Source of the DNA: a virus
Virus record (IMG/VR): IMGVR_UViG_3300009185_000004
Span: 1 to 37,401 of that record
DNA length: 37,401 nucleotides
Reading direction: 5' to 3' (one strand)
The notes under the pieces are model-generated. The model did no database searches. It was not told the DNA's origin and saw only the letters and a list, made by a program, of their open reading frames with translations. Shown here piece by piece: positions 37,195 through 37,401 of the stretch. How positions within the stretch are numbered: position 1 is the stretch's first letter; every line of letters begins with the position of its first letter. The translations under genes were made by a program, and so were the position numbers.

Positions 37195-37401
37195 ATGATT
37201 ATAGAAATTATTGATGTAGGTTCACCTGAGTCAGTGAAAACTGGTAAAGGACAATATCAGACATTACAAGTGAGTTTTAAGAATGAACAAGGGCAAGTAC
37301 AAGGTAAGAAGCTTATGTCATTCAGTAACCCAACTGTATTCAAGGATATTCAGGGTTATGCTAAGGGTGATCGAGTAGATGTTCTTACTGTTAAAGAAGG
37401 T
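37195..37401 (+). CDS. Single-stranded-DNA-binding protein-like, 5' part (continues at position 1)
   Basis: Start ATG at 37195 with AAAGGAG six bases upstream. The frame runs off the end of the window and continues at position 1; across the circle it codes 161 residues. The N-terminal ~75 residues alternate hydrophobic and polar positions with a conserved-looking YWQWKAI strand, as in a small OB fold. Its place directly before the FEN exonuclease in a replication operon supports an SSB role, equivalent to T7 gp2.5. The identification is by pattern and context, not by a diagnostic motif. Confidence 0.6.
   Translation, partial: MIIEIIDVGSPESVKTGKGQYQTLQVSFKNEQGQVQGKKLMSFSNPTVFKDIQGYAKGDRVDVLTVKEG
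37279..37401. repeat. Terminal direct repeat, right copy (circular closure)
   Basis: Second copy of the 123-base end overlap, identical to positions 1-123. Joining the ends restores an uninterrupted 161-codon gene that starts at 37195 and stops at 402. Confidence 0.93.

Noticed and set aside
1-37401. Lysogeny functions or phage RNA polymerase
   Set aside because: No integrase, recombinase, CI/Cro-like repressor, partition gene or T7-type RNA polymerase was found in any convincing frame.

Overview
This window is a complete, circularly closed genome of a small tailed bacteriophage with a short-tailed (podovirus-like) virion. The first 123 bases recur exactly as the last 123 (1-123 = 37279-37401), so the unit genome is 37,278 bp and the ends are an arbitrary cut inside a single-stranded-DNA-binding protein gene. 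The DNA is AT-rich, tightly packed with ATGA-type overlaps. I see no integrase, repressor, tRNA or phage RNA polymerase. Nearly all recognisable promoters are near-perfect host sigma-70 sites. The polymerase carries Phe at the position equivalent to E. coli Pol I 762. Together these suggest a virulent phage that relies on host RNA polymerase.

Layout. (a) 31.0-37.4 kb and 0-4.9 kb, plus strand: replication and nucleotide metabolism. In order: a SleB-type cell-wall hydrolase with small genes, zinc-finger primase, DnaB/gp4-type helicase, DNA polymerase split into an exonuclease ORF and a polymerase ORF with a 59-aa ORF between them, SSB-like protein, FEN-type 5' exonuclease, HNH nuclease, DnaQ/RNase H-like exonuclease with zinc ribbon, DUF3310 protein, and a cobalamin-dependent class II ribonucleotide reductase. 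(b) 4.95 kb: a bidirectional terminator where the two transcription directions converge. (c) 26.9 down to 4.98 kb, minus strand: virion and lysis genes. In transcription order: small terminase, large terminase, portal, scaffold, major capsid protein, a 1284-aa repeat-rich fibre, a lysis cluster (two holin candidates, SprT-like protein, exported protein, M15 peptidase), tail tubes A and B, a second fibre, and internal ejection proteins including a lytic transglycosylase. (d) 26.9-31.0 kb: a control and cargo region with most of the non-coding DNA.

The most interesting part is (d). A 24-residue minus-strand ORF at 27203-27277, with its own promoter, ribosome binding site and terminator, is a convincing PqqA, the peptide precursor of the redox cofactor PQQ. 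No other pqq gene is present, so the peptide would feed a host PqqB-E pathway. With the AT-rich genome this points (inference) to a PQQ-making, probably methylotrophic host such as the OM43/LD28 Methylophilales, whose methanol dehydrogenases need PQQ. Beside it, a consensus plus-strand sigma-70 promoter runs straight into 72 bp of pure A/T, the architecture of a T7-like transcription-primed origin. Next comes a 3.2 kb block with clearly different codon and word usage. It is bounded by an imperfect inverted repeat and preceded by palindromes and a textbook sigma-54 (-24/-12) promoter. It encodes a small membrane peptide, a 517-aa protein with RING-like zinc ligands, and an M20/M28/M42-like zinc peptidase. 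A sigma-54-controlled cargo module next to a phage pqqA suggests the phage exploits or senses host metabolic state. That link is a hypothesis.
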